DNA of 64,000 bases, taken from assembly GCA_965242595.1 (NCBI GenBank), contig OZ251464.1, forward strand, positions 1,426,001-1,490,000. The letters are read 5' to 3'. Below are positions 1 through 9,407 of the stretch, piece after piece (positions within the stretch are counted from its first letter, which is position 1; the number at the start of each line of letters is the position of its first letter). The notes beneath the pieces are model-generated. The model did not search any database. It was not told where the DNA came from and saw only the letters and a list, made by a program, of their open reading frames with translations. This DNA comes from SP197 sp965242595 (GTDB taxonomy: Bacteria > Pseudomonadota > Alphaproteobacteria > SP197). Both the position numbers and the translations under genes were made by a program.

Positions 1-83
1 GCCCCGGCACCGACATCCCCAAGGCCGCCGCCGAGGTGCTTGACTTGCTGGGCGCGGGCGGCGAAGCTCGGGCGGCGTCGTGA
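1..83 (+). CDS. scpA: Methylmalonyl-CoA mutase, C-terminal end (partial)
   Basis: Only the last 26 codons are present, read from base 3 to a TGA at 81-83. The peptide begins PGTDIPKAAAEVLDLL, which resembles the end of the adenosylcobalamin-binding domain of methylmalonyl-CoA mutase. The enzyme interconverts methylmalonyl-CoA and succinyl-CoA. The call is strengthened by meaB, the chaperone GTPase of this enzyme, lying just downstream on the same strand. In many alphaproteobacteria the two genes are adjacent; here an unrelated gene sits between them. The fragment is short, so the family call is by resemblance plus context. Confidence 0.7.
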   Translation, partial: PGTDIPKAAAEVLDLLGAGGEARAAS

Positions 84-161
84 AGCGGTGGCCTTGCGCA
101 GGGAGGAAGATGCGGCAGGCACCGGGTGCGTGGAGCACCGGACACTCGAGGGGTGGGGTGA

Positions 162-189
162 TTGACAGCGAATGGCGAAGCGCTATCCT
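162..189 (+). promoter_or_regulatory. Putative sigma-70 promoter
   Basis: TTGACA at 162-167 and TATCCT at 184-189, separated by 16 bases, lie 37 bases before the ATG at 226. This gives the inserted gene its own promoter. It is a sequence match only. Confidence 0.45.
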
Positions 190-225
190 TTCGCCGAATG
201 CCATCGATAAGGGCTGGAGAGAACG

Positions 226-1314
226 ATGATCAACTACCGCAGTGAAAGAGATCACGATGTCCTGCTGATAAAGCTTGTACGGGATTTGGATAGGCGTGGC
301 AGGCTTGACCTGCTTGAGAATGCGTTCAGTATAGATGAATCCCTTGGAAAACTCGAACGTGCGCAGCACCGCCAACCCTTCGATGTCGAGCTCACCTTCG
401 AAAATCTGTCCATCGCCGTAGAAAGCAAAGTCGACTCCGATGAAGGTGGGCGATGGGGAAGTAAACCAGAATGGCAAACAGATAGGATTGTGAGTGAATC
501 TGAAAAATTATGGTACTTGAAGTCGAACAAAAGGTTCAGATACATCACATACGGCTCATCTGAGTTCTATACGAAGCCACATTGTGCAGGGCCGGCCTCG
601 CCTGAGTTCAAGCATATTGCCTTGGACGACATGATCGATTTTGTTGCTACCACGGATGAGGTCTTGGAGTCATGCAAAGAGCGCCGCGAATGGCTTCGTT
701 TGATGAGAATCGAGAAGACCAAGAGGAGCAAGTCGGTTGAATTGCTTCAACGCTTCTCACGATTCAGAAGGCATTACCTCGACATTCACGAGGACAATGA
801 CTTTCCAAGAAACAGGTTTGTATTCTGTGCACCTGAACTTGCATTCCCAACATTGTCTCTGCTGAAACGGGCATGGCATGAATCGGAATATGCGGAAAGA
901 TATGGTCGATTGTCCCTTTATGATGTAGGGAGAGGAGGGCCAGGATCTCCCCCAGTGCACGACTCGATACTCAATTTCTGGGAAATGTGGCACTCATTCC
1001 CTGAAGAACGTGCTTTGGGCAATGCTCTTTCCGATATCGGTGCTTTCTATCTTGAGATCAATGAGGATTTCAATCTCAATCTCAAATGTGGTAGCAGGAA
1101 GGAGATAACCAGCGATCAGAAAGAGGAAGTGTGGAAACGCCTTCGACCCATCCTGTTCCCGCCCGGCTGCGACGGTCGCTGCCGTAACTATGTGCAGGAC
1201 GTCGTTGTGTTGTATGAGATCGACTTCGGGTTCCTGGATCATCTGGACGACATGGCGAAAGTGGTATCGAATCTCGGTGAAACCGTGTCTGCCATCGTGA
1301 AGGCGCTCTCCTGA
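226..1314 (+). CDS. Hypothetical protein with PD-(D/E)XK nuclease-like N-terminus
   Basis: 362 residues, ATG with a GGAGAG ribosome site 6 bases upstream. I do not recognise the family. Near the N-terminus D53-x-E55 is followed by E66-S-K68 on a predicted beta strand and then W84-Q85, a spacing like the D...ExK core and following Q of PD-(D/E)XK nucleases; this is inference. There is no signal peptide or membrane segment. The gene is visibly richer in A and T than its neighbours, uses codons such as AAA, AAT and ATA freely, and separates scpA from meaB, which suggests acquisition by transfer. Its role could be DNA cleavage or defence, but nothing in the sequence proves it. Confidence 0.6.
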   Translation: MINYRSERDHDVLLIKLVRDLDRRGRLDLLENAFSIDESLGKLERAQHRQPFDVELTFENLSIAVESKVDSDEGGRWGSKPEWQTDRIVSESEKLWYLKSNKRFRYITYGSSEFYTKPHCAGPASPEFKHIALDDMIDFVATTDEVLESCKERREWLRLMRIEKTKRSKSVELLQRFSRFRRHYLDIHEDNDFPRNRFVFCAPELAFPTLSLLKRAWHESEYAERYGRLSLYDVGRGGPGSPPVHDSILNFWEMWHSFPEERALGNALSDIGAFYLEINEDFNLNLKCGSRKEITSDQKEEVWKRLRPILFPPGCDGRCRNYVQDVVVLYEIDFGFLDHLDDMAKVVSNLGETVSAIVKALS

Positions 1315-1363
1315 CGCGGCATAGCCACAGCCCCATGCGCCACAAGCGCCTCACCTTCTTTCT

Positions 1364-2440
1364 TTGCCGACCTCTCCGGAAACAGGCAGCCTGAACGCGC
1401 CCGCCATCGCCGCCATCCGCGCCGGCGACCGCCGGGCGCTGGCGCGCGCCATCACCCTGGTGGAATCGTCTGCGCCAGGCGACCAGGCGCCGGCCGCCCG
1501 GCTGCTGGAAGCCTTAGGCCCGCCCGCCAGCGCCACCTGGCGCCTCGGCATCGCTGGCGCGCCGGGGGTAGGCAAATCCACCTTCGTCGAGGCCTTCGGC
1601 CTGCACGCCCTGGGCCAGGGCCGGCGCGTGGCGGTGCTGGCGGTCGATCCTTCTTCGATAACCGGCGGCGGCGCCATCCTGGGCGACAAAACGCGCATGG
1701 AACGCCTGGCGCGCGCCCCACAGGCCTTCATCCGCCCCCAGCCTTCGCTGGGCGAGGCCGGCGGCGTGGCCCGGGGCACCCGCGATGCCGTGCTGCTGGT
1801 AGAGGCGGCGGGCTACAACCTGACCATCGTCGAGGCCGTCGGCGGCGGCCAGTCGGAGGCGGCGGTGGCCGCCCTGGCCGATATGTTCCTGCTGCTGCTG
1901 GCCCCGGCCGCCGGCGACGGCATCCAGGGCGTGAAGCGCGGCGTCATGGAGCTCGCCGATCTGGTTCTGGTCAACAAGGCCGATGGCGAACTGGCCGCCG
2001 CCGCCCATCGCGCCGTGGCCGACCACCGCGCCGCCATGGCGCTGATGCGCCCCCATGAGGCGTTCTGGACACCGCCGGTGGCGGCCTGCTCGGCGCTCAC
2101 CGGCGCAGGCATCGCCGCCGCCTGGCAGACGGTAGAGCGTTACTTTGCCGCCGCCGCCGCTTCCCTGGCGGCCAAGCGCGCCCACCAGGCCCGCCAGGCC
2201 CTGCAACGGGAAGTGCTGCGCCTGCACAGCGAACGCCTCCACGCCAACCCCGGCACAGACAGCCTCGCCCGCCGCCTGGAACAGGAGGTCGCCGCCGGAC
2301 GCCTCCCCCCCCGCAGCGCCGCCCGCCGCCTGTTGGAAACCCAGCCCACCTCGCTGCCGCAGCCGAACACAGCGGAGGGCGCAGATCCCGGCCTGCCACC
2401 GGCCCGCGCCGCCGCTGGCGATGGGGCGAAGCGGGAGTGA
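1364..2440 (+). CDS. meaB: MeaB/ArgK-family GTPase, methylmalonyl-CoA mutase chaperone
   Basis: 358 residues from a TTG start, the first usable start after the in-frame stop at 1322; no strong ribosome site is visible. MeaB protects and reloads the B12 cofactor of methylmalonyl-CoA mutase using GTP. Motifs: Walker A GAPGVGKST near residue 64, AVDPSS, GGAILGDKTRM, a VEAVGGGQSE switch region and the guanine-specificity motif NKAD. The switch reads GGG where most family members have GVG. The C-terminal 30 residues are a proline/alanine-rich tail beyond the usual length of about 330. It belongs with scpA at the left edge. Confidence 0.93.
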   Translation: MPTSPETGSLNAPAIAAIRAGDRRALARAITLVESSAPGDQAPAARLLEALGPPASATWRLGIAGAPGVGKSTFVEAFGLHALGQGRRVAVLAVDPSSITGGGAILGDKTRMERLARAPQAFIRPQPSLGEAGGVARGTRDAVLLVEAAGYNLTIVEAVGGGQSEAAVAALADMFLLLLAPAAGDGIQGVKRGVMELADLVLVNKADGELAAAAHRAVADHRAAMALMRPHEAFWTPPVAACSALTGAGIAAAWQTVERYFAAAAASLAAKRAHQARQALQREVLRLHSERLHANPGTDSLARRLEQEVAAGRLPPRSAARRLLETQPTSLPQPNTAEGADPGLPPARAAAGDGAKRE

Positions 2441-2763
2441 ACATCGTTCGATGACTGGCCCCCGCAACCTTCGCCATCTCATGCGATGGGCGCGCCGAAG
2501 GCGCCCGTCGCGGCCTGTCCGGCTTCCCGGCATGAGCGTCCTTCCCGACCTGCTGCGCCCAGGGTGCGTCTTCTGCGGCAGCGTGGCAGGGCACGCTTCC
2601 GCCTGGCAGAGCGCCTGTTACGCGGGGCGTGCCGGGCTGACGACACGAGGGCGGCAGAATGGCGGGATGCGGGCAGGAACGAATGCCGTTGGCGCAGGGC
2701 AGGGGGCCATGCGACCGCCCGACAAGGCCGAGATCGCCCGCCAGACTGTCAACCCCACCACCG
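2441..2763. other. Intergenic gap between convergent genes
   Basis: 323 bases between the end of meaB and the end of the leftward BMP transporter operon. No convincing gene, RNA or terminator with a T-tract is seen. The reverse strand carries fragments resembling cobalamin riboswitch boxes, judged too degenerate to call. Confidence 0.4.
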
Positions 2764-3699
2764 TCACCTCTCCCCACGCCGATAGGGAATGGCCAGGGCA
2801 GGCGGCAGGTGGCTGTGGCGGGCGAAGGCTATCAGCATGGCGATTACCATGGCGAAAGGCAGCATCTGGATCACATCGGTGGGGATATCGACGCCGGCGA
2901 CCTGCAACGCGGTGGTCAGCGCCAGGCTGGCGCCGAACAGCAGCGCCCCCAGCAACACCCACAGCGGCTGCCCGCGCGCCAGCATGGCAAGCACGATGGC
3001 GATAAAGCCGGCCCCACCGGTCATGAAGGGCAGAAACAGGCCGCCGCCTACGGTGGAAAGATAGGCCCCGCCGATGCCGCCCAGCAGCCCCGCCGCCAGC
3101 ACGGCGGCGATGCGGGTTGCCGCCACGCCAACCCCGGCCGCATCCAGGGCCGCCGGCATGTCGCCGGCCGCCTGCAGATTCAGGCCCAGCTGGGTGCGCC
3201 GGAACATCCAGGCCAGGGCGAACACCAGGGCGAAGGCGAAATAAACCAGCGGATGGCGATCGAACAGGGCGGCGCCCAGCCAGGGCAGATCGGCCAGGGC
3301 AGGCAGCGGCCAGGTTTCCACCCGGGAAAGGCGCGGATAGCTGCGGGCGAACTGAATGTGGTGCAGCAGCGCCGTGATGCCTTCGGCGCCCAGGGTGATG
3401 GCGATGCCGACTACGATCTGGTTCATGCCCCAAACCACGCACAAAAGCGCCATGATCAGGCCGGCGGCCAGCCCCGCCAGGCCGCCCGCCAGAAAGCCCA
3501 GCAGAAACGAATCCGAAAGAAAGGCGACGGCAAAGCCGGCATAGGCGCCAGCCAGCATCATGCCTTCCATGCCGACATTGAGAACGCCGGCCTTTTCGGA
3601 GATCTGCTCGCCCAGCCCGGCCAGCAGCAGCGGCACGCCAGCCGTGACCGCGCCGAAGAAGAAGGCGGCCACGAAGGCCTCTGTCAAAAGCGCGTCCAC
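2764..3699 (-). CDS. BMP-type ABC transporter permease 2 (NupQ/YufQ-like)
   Basis: 311 residues from a GTG start at 3699, six bases after the TGA of the preceding permease. Open reading continues upstream in frame, but that part lies inside the other permease gene and is not homologous. The protein is a run of hydrophobic segments with the family stretch KAGVLNVGMEGMMLAGAYAG near the N-terminus, typical of the second membrane subunit of nucleoside or simple-sugar importers that use a BMP-family binding protein. It is last of the four-gene leftward operon 7459-2764. Substrate is not readable from sequence; purine nucleosides are common for the family. Confidence 0.85.
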   Translation of the reverse strand: MDALLTEAFVAAFFFGAVTAGVPLLLAGLGEQISEKAGVLNVGMEGMMLAGAYAGFAVAFLSDSFLLGFLAGGLAGLAAGLIMALLCVVWGMNQIVVGIAITLGAEGITALLHHIQFARSYPRLSRVETWPLPALADLPWLGAALFDRHPLVYFAFALVFALAWMFRRTQLGLNLQAAGDMPAALDAAGVGVAATRIAAVLAAGLLGGIGGAYLSTVGGGLFLPFMTGGAGFIAIVLAMLARGQPLWVLLGALLFGASLALTTALQVAGVDIPTDVIQMLPFAMVIAMLIAFARHSHLPPALAIPYRRGER

Positions 3700-3704
3700 G
3701 GCGA

Positions 3705-4775
3705 TCAGCCCCGGCGGCCCAGAATGTGGCCCAGAAACTCGGTGACGGCGAAGAACAGCATCAGCAGCGCCACCAGCACCAGCACGAAAAAGCTGGGCAC
3801 ATCCAGCCGGCGGGCGGCGCTTTCCCCGCCGATCGCCAGCACGGCGAACAGGAACACGAAGGCCAGGGCGGCAAAGCCGTTGAAGCGCGCCAGAAAAACC
3901 AGCGGAATCACCAGGATGCCATAGGCCGGGTTCCAATCGGCGCGGATGGTGCCGTGTACGCCCAGCACATCCACCGCCCCGGCCAGGCCGGCCAGGCCGG
4001 CGCTGGCGGCAAAGGCGGTGAAGGTCAGCCACCCGACATCGAGGCCGGCATGGATGGCGGTGCGCGGATTGGCGCCCACGATCTGCAGCTTCAGGCCGAA
4101 GGCGGTGCGCGTCATCGCCAGATGCACCGCCACCACCGCCGCTGCCGCCAGCACCACGCCCCAATGAACCGTGCTGTCGCCCAGCCGGGCCAGGCGCTCT
4201 TCCACCGGCAGGGTCGCGGTTTGGGGAACGGTGGTGGCCGGGTCGTTGAAGGGCAGCTTGACCAGCACATTGGCAAGGCCGATGCCCAGAAAGCTGGTCA
4301 TCAGCGTCGAGACGATCTCGTTGATGCCGTGGCGCGCCTTCAGAAAGGCCGGCACCAGCGACCACAGGGCGGCCACCGCCACGGCGATGGCAAAGCAGGC
4401 CGGAATGGCAACGAAGGCCGGCCAGGCCGCCGCCAGGGGAGGCGCGGCCGCCGCCACGCACACCGCCGCCAGCAGAAATTGCCCGTCCACGCCCAGATTC
4501 CACAGCCCGGCGCGAAAGGCGACGATCAGCCCGGCGGCGATCAGCAGCAACGGCGCCGCGCGCGTCAGCGAGGCCTCGAAGCCGGTGGGGCTGAGCAGGC
4601 CGCGTTTCAGGACATAGCCGTAATAGGCCAGCGGATCCTTGCCCAGGGCCGCCAGCAGCACGGCGCCCGCCGCCAGCGCCAGCAGCGGCGGCAACGCCAC
4701 CGCCAGCACACCCCACAGCGCGGCGCGCCCGCCCGGCCCGCCGCCTTGCGCAGGAGTGGCCGGGCCGGCGGCCAT
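3705..4775 (-). CDS. BMP-type ABC transporter permease 1 (NupP/YufP-like)
   Basis: 356 residues with an ATG one base after the ATPase stop (TGA C ATG), so translation is probably coupled. Around ten hydrophobic segments; the region FRAGLWNLGVDGQFLLAA is the counterpart of the ASVNVGGEG-type signature of this permease family. It pairs with the shorter permease at 2764-3699 to form the membrane pore of an importer for nucleosides or related compounds. Family call is firm; substrate is inference. Confidence 0.87.
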   Translation of the reverse strand: MAAGPATPAQGGGPGGRAALWGVLAVALPPLLALAAGAVLLAALGKDPLAYYGYVLKRGLLSPTGFEASLTRAAPLLLIAAGLIVAFRAGLWNLGVDGQFLLAAVCVAAAAPPLAAAWPAFVAIPACFAIAVAVAALWSLVPAFLKARHGINEIVSTLMTSFLGIGLANVLVKLPFNDPATTVPQTATLPVEERLARLGDSTVHWGVVLAAAAVVAVHLAMTRTAFGLKLQIVGANPRTAIHAGLDVGWLTFTAFAASAGLAGLAGAVDVLGVHGTIRADWNPAYGILVIPLVFLARFNGFAALAFVFLFAVLAIGGESAARRLDVPSFFVLVLVALLMLFFAVTEFLGHILGRRG

Positions 4776-4776
4776 G

Positions 4777-6351
4777 TCAGGGCGCCTCCATGCCGGTCAT
4801 CAGCCGTCCGATCCTGGTCTCGGCGCCGGGGCCGTTTTCCACCACGCCGGCGATCTTGCCGCGTTCCATCACGGCGACGCGCTGGCACAGCTGCAACAGC
4901 TCGTCGAGCTCGTTGGAGACCACCGCCACGGTCGCGCCCGCCTTTCCAGCGGCGGCGATCCAGGCGCGGGCGCGGTGCGTGCTGTTCAGATCCAGGCCGT
5001 GGGTGGGCTTGTTGAAGATCAGCAGCCGGGCGCCCGGCGTCCATTCGCGGGCCAGCAGCGCCTTCTGGATATTGCCGCCGGAAAGATGGGCGATCGCCAC
5101 CCGTTCCGAGGCGGCGTCGATCTTGGCCTCGGCGATCGTGCGCCGCGCATGGGCGTGGATGCGCCGCCAGGAGGTGAGGCCGCAGCGCCAGAAGGGCGCG
5201 CGCCCGATCTCCTTCAGCACCAGATTGACGGCCAGCGCATGGTGAGGCGCCGTGGCTTCGCCCAGGCGTTCGTCGCTGACATAGCGGATGCCCAGCCGGC
5301 GGCGGCGCCCCACCCCCAGCGCCTGAATGGCCCGGCCCGCCAGGGCGATGGTGCCGGATGCCAGGGGGCGCTGGCCGGCCAGGGCCTCCGCCAGATGCTT
5401 CTGGCCGTTGCCATCGACGCCGGCGATGCCCAGGATTTCGCCTTCCCGGATGTCGAGGTCGGCGCCCGCCAGCGGACATTCGCCCCGCTCCCCGGCGGTG
5501 GTGGCGGCGCGCATGACGAGCAGGGGCGGCGCGGTGGGCGTGGCGTGGCGGCGGGGAGGGCGCAGATCTGCGCCCGGCGCCCGCTCGCCCGCTTCCTCGC
5601 CGCGCTCGAACATCATGGCGACCACCGCCTCCATGGCGTCTTTGCCGGATGCCGCCCGTAGCGCCTCCGGCCCCAGCGCGCCCACCACGCGCCCGCGCCG
5701 CAGGACCGAAATGCGGTCTGCCAGCACCCGGGCTTCCTTCAGCTTGTGGGTGATGAACACCACCGCGACGCCGCGCTGGCGCAGGCGCCGCACCACCGCC
5801 GCCAGATCCTCGACGCCCTTGGGCGTGAGCATGGAGGTGGGTTCGTCGAGGATCAGCACCCGCCCGCCATGCCACAGGGCGCGCACGATCTCCACCTGCT
5901 GCCGCTCGCCCGGCGACAGGCGCCCCACCGGCACATCCGGCGCCACCGCCACCGAGAGCAGGGCGGCAAGCCGGTTGAAGCGGGCCAGCGCCGCCTTGCG
6001 ATCGCAGCGCCGCCACCACGGGGCGCCCAGCATCAGGTTTTCTATGGCGGTGAGGCTTTCCACCAGCAGCACATGCTGATGGACGGTGCCGATGCCGAGC
6101 CGCAGGGCCGCCGCCGGCGAGGCGATGCGAACCTGCCGCCCGCCCACCTCGATACGCCCGCCATCCGGGCGCAGCATCCCCGACAGGATGCCCACCAGGG
6201 TGGATTTGCCGGCCCCGTTCTCGCCCAGCAGGGCGTGAACCTCGCCCGCCCGGAAGGCCAGCGAGATGCCGGCGTTCGCCACCACGCCGGGGAAGCGTTT
6301 GACGATGCCGTGAAGCGCGACCGCCGCTTCCCCCCCGGCGGCCGCACCCAT
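4777..6351 (-). CDS. BMP-type ABC transporter ATP-binding protein, two ABC domains (NupO/YufO-like)
   Basis: 524 residues, two ATPase halves. The first is complete: Walker A GENGAGKS at 43-50, signature LSPGERQQVE, Walker B LILDEPTSML. The second is degenerate: its P-loop reads GVDGNGQKH and its Walker B reads LIFNKPTHGLD, with N and K in place of the aspartate and catalytic glutamate, while the signature LSGGNIQKALLAREW is kept. Such asymmetry is known in sugar/nucleoside-type double ATPases. It energises the two permeases encoded directly downstream. Confidence 0.9.
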   Translation of the reverse strand: MGAAAGGEAAVALHGIVKRFPGVVANAGISLAFRAGEVHALLGENGAGKSTLVGILSGMLRPDGGRIEVGGRQVRIASPAAALRLGIGTVHQHVLLVESLTAIENLMLGAPWWRRCDRKAALARFNRLAALLSVAVAPDVPVGRLSPGERQQVEIVRALWHGGRVLILDEPTSMLTPKGVEDLAAVVRRLRQRGVAVVFITHKLKEARVLADRISVLRRGRVVGALGPEALRAASGKDAMEAVVAMMFERGEEAGERAPGADLRPPRRHATPTAPPLLVMRAATTAGERGECPLAGADLDIREGEILGIAGVDGNGQKHLAEALAGQRPLASGTIALAGRAIQALGVGRRRRLGIRYVSDERLGEATAPHHALAVNLVLKEIGRAPFWRCGLTSWRRIHAHARRTIAEAKIDAASERVAIAHLSGGNIQKALLAREWTPGARLLIFNKPTHGLDLNSTHRARAWIAAAGKAGATVAVVSNELDELLQLCQRVAVMERGKIAGVVENGPGAETRIGRLMTGMEAP

Positions 6352-6400
6352 CGCCAGCCGGCCCCGCGGCCTGTCGCAAGCGCCGCGGGGCCGGGGGCGC

Positions 6401-7459
6401 CTATTCTTCCCCGATCTCCACCGAGTTCATGAGCGCGCGCACCGCCTGGGCGTCGGTGACAAGGTCCACCGCCACCCTGCCGGCGACGATGTCGTCGCGC
6501 AGCGCCATGGCGCCGTCCCACAGGTCGGCCGGGATGTGGGGGGTTTGCAGCAGCTTCACGGAATCGTCGGCCAGCTGGATGCGATAGCTCTTGGTGCCGA
6601 AGCTATCGGCGCGCAGGTCTTCGACCATGGCCGAATAGACCGGCACCATGTTCCACAGCACCGAGGTCAGCAGGTGGCCCTTGTCGAGGGACGATTTGTC
6701 GCCGATCACGTCGATGAACCAGGCCTTGCCGCCATCGGTCGCCATGGTGGTCTCCACCGCCTGGATCATGCCGAAGCTGGAGCCGTTGCCCTGGCCGAAG
6801 ACGATATCGGCCCCGGCGGCGATCACCGATTCCGTCACCCGCCTGCCGCCGGCGGCGTCGCCATAGGCGGCCGGGCCGATCACGGCATAGAGGATGTCGA
6901 TATCGGCATCGGCCGCCCGCGCGCCCATGGCGAAGCCGGCCGATTGCGAGTTCCACGAGGGCGGCTCGCCCGAGACCACGATGCCGACGCTGCCGGTGCG
7001 GGTCATCGACGCCGCCAGCCAGCCCGCCATATAGGCGCCTTCATGGCCGTGCAGCGTGTAATCGGCGACCAAGCCTGCCCGGATGTCGTCGGGGCGATCG
7101 ACGATGGCCACCGGCACCCCGGTCTCGGCGGCGATCTCCGGCGCCGCGGTGTTGTAGCCGCTGGCATGGGCGATCATCAGGCTGGCGCCGTCTTCGGCCA
7201 GCTCGCGCAGGGTGGGGCGCACATCGCCATAGCCCAGGCCCTCGGCCGGCATGAACTCCAGCCCATAGGCTTCGGCCACGGCGCGGGCGGCGTCCACGCC
7301 CTGCTGGTTCCAGCCGTAATCGGTGCCCTGTTCGGGAACCAGGACGGCGATGCTGGTGACCTCGGCGGCCGCGGCCGCGCCCGGCAGGCTTACGGCCCCC
7401 AGCGTCCCGCAGGCCATCGTCGCCAGACCGGCCAGCAATCCTTTCGCAATGCTCTTCAT
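6401..7459 (-). CDS. BMP family ABC transporter substrate-binding protein
   Basis: 352 residues with a Sec signal peptide (basic MKSIAKG, hydrophobic stretch, cleavage likely after PGAAAAA); there is no lipobox cysteine. The mature part shows the BMP-family pattern of VLVPEQGTDYGWNQQG near the N-terminus, followed by a periplasmic-binding fold with GFGQGN-like loop FGQGNGSSFGM. First gene of the leftward importer operon, 49 bases before the ATPase gene. Family members bind purine nucleosides or unknown ligands. Confidence 0.9.
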   Translation of the reverse strand: MKSIAKGLLAGLATMACGTLGAVSLPGAAAAAEVTSIAVLVPEQGTDYGWNQQGVDAARAVAEAYGLEFMPAEGLGYGDVRPTLRELAEDGASLMIAHASGYNTAAPEIAAETGVPVAIVDRPDDIRAGLVADYTLHGHEGAYMAGWLAASMTRTGSVGIVVSGEPPSWNSQSAGFAMGARAADADIDILYAVIGPAAYGDAAGGRRVTESVIAAGADIVFGQGNGSSFGMIQAVETTMATDGGKAWFIDVIGDKSSLDKGHLLTSVLWNMVPVYSAMVEDLRADSFGTKSYRIQLADDSVKLLQTPHIPADLWDGAMALRDDIVAGRVAVDLVTDAQAVRALMNSVEIGEE

Positions 7460-7592
7460 GGCTGTCTCCTCAGGTTGGCCCGACGCTGCGGCTTGCTGCC
7501 GCCTTGCCGGTGCGGGGCCATTATGGCGCCGCCAGCGCGCGGCACAATGGCAGATCCGGAGGCAGATACAGGGGCAGATGCCGGGGCGCGCC

Positions 7593-9224
7593 TCAGACCG
7601 GCGCCTCCTGCGGCGCCAGCGGTTCCCGGCCCAGGATCAGGTCGGCGGCCTTTTCGGCGATGGCCACCACGGCGGCGTTGATGTTGCCGCCCGGCAGCCG
7701 CGGCATGACCGAGGCATCCACCACGCGCAGCCCTTCCACGCCGCGCAGCTTCAGCTCGGCATCGACCACGCTGCCATCGTCGCCGCCCATGCGGCAGGTG
7801 CCCAGCGGATGGTGGACGGTGATGGCCGTGGAGCGGATATAGTCCTCCAGCGAGGCCGCCCGCCCGGGCGCAACCTCCGCCTTCACGAAGGGTGCCAGCG
7901 CCTGGCGCGATGCGATCTCGCGCGCCAGCTCCACCCCGGCCAGCATGGTGCGCCGGTCGCGTTGTGTCGCCAGCAGTCCGGCCCGGATCAGCGGCGGCGC
8001 CAGGGGATCGCCGCTGGCCAGCTCTACCCGCCCGCGGCCTTCTGGATTCAGCAGCACCACCCGGCAGGCGAAGCCGTCGGCGAAGGCCGTGGCGAAGGGT
8101 TCCAGCCAGGGATGGGCGCCCAGCGGCGCGGCCGTGAACAACAGCTGGATGTCGGGAGCGGCGAGGGCGGCGTCGCTTCTCAGAAAGGCGGTGATGCCGC
8201 CCGGCACGTCGCTGGCAAAGCCGCTGCCGAACAGCCAGGCGCGGGCCATGGAAAAGGCGATGCGGTCTGCCCGCATGGCCCGGTGGAACGGCCCCGGCGT
8301 CTTGCGCTCGTAGAGCAGCAGGGTGCAGGCATGGTCCTGGAAATTGGCGCCGACGCCGGGCAGATCCACGGCCGGGGCGATGCCGTGGGCGGCCAGCGCC
8401 GCGGCCGGGCCGATCCCCGACAGCATCAGCAGCTGGGGCGAGTTTATGACCCCGGCGGCCAGCACCACTTCGCGTTCCGCCCGGGCCATCCTTTCGCGCC
8501 CGCCCTGGCGCCAGACCACGCCCACCGCCCGCCCGCCTTCCAGCACCAGGCGCGTGGCCTGGGCGCCCACCGCCACGGTCAGGTTGCGGCGGTGCCGCGC
8601 CGGGCGCAGATAGGCCGCCGACGCGCTGCAGCGCCTGCCGTTGCGGATGGTCATCTGCAGGCGACCGAAGCCTTCCTGGCAGTCGCCATTGTAGTCGTCG
8701 GTCCAGCCGTGGCCGGCCTCGCGCCCGGCCGCGCCGAAGGCTTCCACCAGCGGGTCGGCATAGCGGCAGCGTTGCACAGTGAGCGGGCCGCTGCCGCCGC
8801 GCCATGGGCTGGCGCCGCCCTCCCAGCTTTCCTGGCGTTTGAAATAGGGCAGCAGATGGGCGAAGGACCAGCCATCGAGACCCTCGGCGGCCCAGGCGTC
8901 GTAGCCGCTGCGATGGCCGCGCACATGGGCCATGGCGTTGACCGACGACGAACCGCCCACCACCTTGCCGCGCGCGCATTCCACCTGCCGCCCGCCGGTG
9001 GCCCGGCCCGTCTGGCAGACATACATCCAGTCGTGCAGGCGCCGCTGCAGGATCTTCCCCCAGCCCAGCGGGATGTGGATCAGGGGGTCGCGGTCCCAAC
9101 CGCCGGCTTCCAGCAGCAGCACGCGGCGGGCACCCGATGCCGTCAGCCGGTTGGCCAGCGTGCAGCCGGCCGAACCGGCGCCCACGATCACATGATCGAA
9201 GGCCCTATGGCCGGTGGCAGCCAT
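7593..9224 (-). CDS. GMC family FAD-dependent oxidoreductase (choline dehydrogenase-like)
   Basis: 543 residues. The FAD-binding GAGSAG lies at 15-20, the GMC signature GGSSSVNAM near residue 95, and the C-terminal active-site region has HHPLGTCRMG near 468 and PGGNINAA near 510. GMC enzymes oxidise alcohols using FAD; choline dehydrogenase and many alcohol dehydrogenases share this layout. No signal peptide is present, so it is cytoplasmic or peripheral. It stands alone, 133 bases upstream (on its own strand) of the BMP operon; substrate cannot be told. Confidence 0.9.
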   Translation of the reverse strand: MAATGHRAFDHVIVGAGSAGCTLANRLTASGARRVLLLEAGGWDRDPLIHIPLGWGKILQRRLHDWMYVCQTGRATGGRQVECARGKVVGGSSSVNAMAHVRGHRSGYDAWAAEGLDGWSFAHLLPYFKRQESWEGGASPWRGGSGPLTVQRCRYADPLVEAFGAAGREAGHGWTDDYNGDCQEGFGRLQMTIRNGRRCSASAAYLRPARHRRNLTVAVGAQATRLVLEGGRAVGVVWRQGGRERMARAEREVVLAAGVINSPQLLMLSGIGPAAALAAHGIAPAVDLPGVGANFQDHACTLLLYERKTPGPFHRAMRADRIAFSMARAWLFGSGFASDVPGGITAFLRSDAALAAPDIQLLFTAAPLGAHPWLEPFATAFADGFACRVVLLNPEGRGRVELASGDPLAPPLIRAGLLATQRDRRTMLAGVELAREIASRQALAPFVKAEVAPGRAASLEDYIRSTAITVHHPLGTCRMGGDDGSVVDAELKLRGVEGLRVVDASVMPRLPGGNINAAVVAIAEKAADLILGREPLAPQEAPV

Positions 9225-9328
9225 GGGGCGAAGCTAGGCGCGGCAGGGCCGGCGCGCAAGGCCGCCCGCCATGGCCCGCCGTGACCCGCGCCGCGCGCAG
9301 GCGTTCGATAACCCGCTTGATAACCCGT

Positions 9329-9357
9329 TTGACAACCCCGGCCGCTTGCCCTAGAAG
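9329..9357 (+). promoter_or_regulatory. Putative promoter of rpsD
   Basis: TTGACA at 9329-9334 and TAGAAG at 9352-9357 with a 17-base spacer. It follows two copies of a GATAACCCG element (9307-9328). Placement fits the rpsD gene at 9408. Confidence 0.45.
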
Positions 9358-9407
9358 CCGCGCCGGCGCCCGCTCTGGGGCGTTTTTCACCGCATGGCGA
9401 AGGTTCC

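Noticed and set aside
98..145. Imperfect hairpin GGTGC/GCACC after scpA as a terminator
   Set aside because: The stem has a bulge and there is no T-tract.
2520..2700. Cobalamin riboswitch-like boxes on the reverse strand (TAACAGG, GGGAAGG, AGCCGGACAGGCC)
   Set aside because: The order is suggestive and B12 genes lie nearby, but the GCCCCCGCAAC core is missing in the right place, the AGCCxGxAGACC box lacks two bases, and no leftward B12 gene follows. A covariance search with the cobalamin model would settle it.
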